Source: Scenedesmus sp. ARA3 | Taxonomy: Eukaryota > Chlorophyta > Chlorophyceae > Sphaeropleales > Scenedesmaceae | DNA: 18,351 nt | Assembly: GCA_004335835.1 (NCBI GenBank) | Contig: RWJK01000573.1 | Span: 1 to 18,351, forward strand | Direction of reading: 5' to 3' | Shown: piece after piece, positions 18,114 through 18,351 of the stretch | Numbering within the stretch: the first letter of the stretch is position 1 | How the letters are laid out: each line of letters begins with the position of its first letter | Position numbers and translations under genes: made by a program | Notes under the pieces: generated by a model | What the model was told of the DNA's origin: nothing | Seen by the model: only the letters and a program-made list of their open reading frames with translations | The model's database searches: none

Positions 18114-18351
18114 GTAAGTGCTGCTCCAGAGCGTGCAGCTGGTAGAGCCTGTCACCAATTGCATGCATTTGCACCCACCTGGTTGCCATGGCACGTCGTG
18201 CTGCGGCCATGATGGCCAACGCAGCAGGGAGCTGACCATTGTTGCTCATCACTGTCGCACCTCACTGTATGAAAAATGTATTGCGGCAGCAAGCATGACC
18301 ATCCAGCTTTGCATGAGCGGCAGGCCGCTGTTACTCATCACGGTCGCACCT
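18114..18351 (+). other. Start of intron 21, cut by the window end
   Basis: Begins with the donor GTAAGT. A 21-nt phrase TTGCTCATCACTGTCGCACCT at 18241-18261 recurs with two changes at 18331-18351, suggesting another intronic tandem repeat of about 90 nt. Confidence 0.6.

Noticed and set aside
1..18351. CRISPR array, tRNA, rRNA, prophage or bacterial operon.
   Set aside because: The tandem repeats have no spacers of regular length, no tRNA or rRNA signatures were seen by eye, and the gene structure is plainly that of a spliced eukaryotic nuclear genome.

Overview
The window is nuclear DNA of a eukaryote with many introns, most probably a chlorophyte green alga. The main evidence is an SBP-box (squamosa promoter binding) DNA-binding domain spliced from several minus-strand exons at the left edge; SBP-box factors are known only from green plants and green algae. 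Splice sites are mostly GTGAGT donors with TGCAG acceptors, and sense-strand CTG runs litter the introns. A Scenedesmaceae-like (Sphaeropleales) origin would fit, but that is a guess from sequence style.

Layout. Positions 1-1563 (minus) hold five exons of the SBP-box gene; the 3' part runs off the left edge and the 5' end is uncertain. Positions 2140-2790 (plus) hold a weaker candidate gene of three or four exons with strong splice sites and no known domain. Positions 2998-3430 are a minisatellite. Positions 3431-6756 are mostly intergenic, with dispersed repeats and a few exon-like or ORF fragments that may be transposon debris. From 6757 to the right edge (plus) runs one large gene. I could join 21 exons (2673 nt, 891 codons, reading phase consistent at every junction, no stop) encoding a secreted, very cysteine-rich modular protein. 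It begins with a signal peptide, continues with Dictyostelium-type CTDC-like Cys repeats and related DDGN-type Cys repeats, and is still open at the right edge.

The most unusual content is in how these genes are built. The Cys-rich gene has repeated modules joined by 17-nt microexons, decayed copies of such microexons in its introns, an 11-nt microexon, and a possible dying exon with an in-frame stop. The SBP gene has a tandemly duplicated exon start that could give a short alternative C-terminus, and an unusual zinc-ligand set (C4 first finger, Glu in place of the second-finger His). In both genes CTG repeats often lie on the sense strand just upstream of 3' splice sites. The two genes show no sign of working together: one looks like a nuclear transcription factor, the other a cell-surface or matrix protein.
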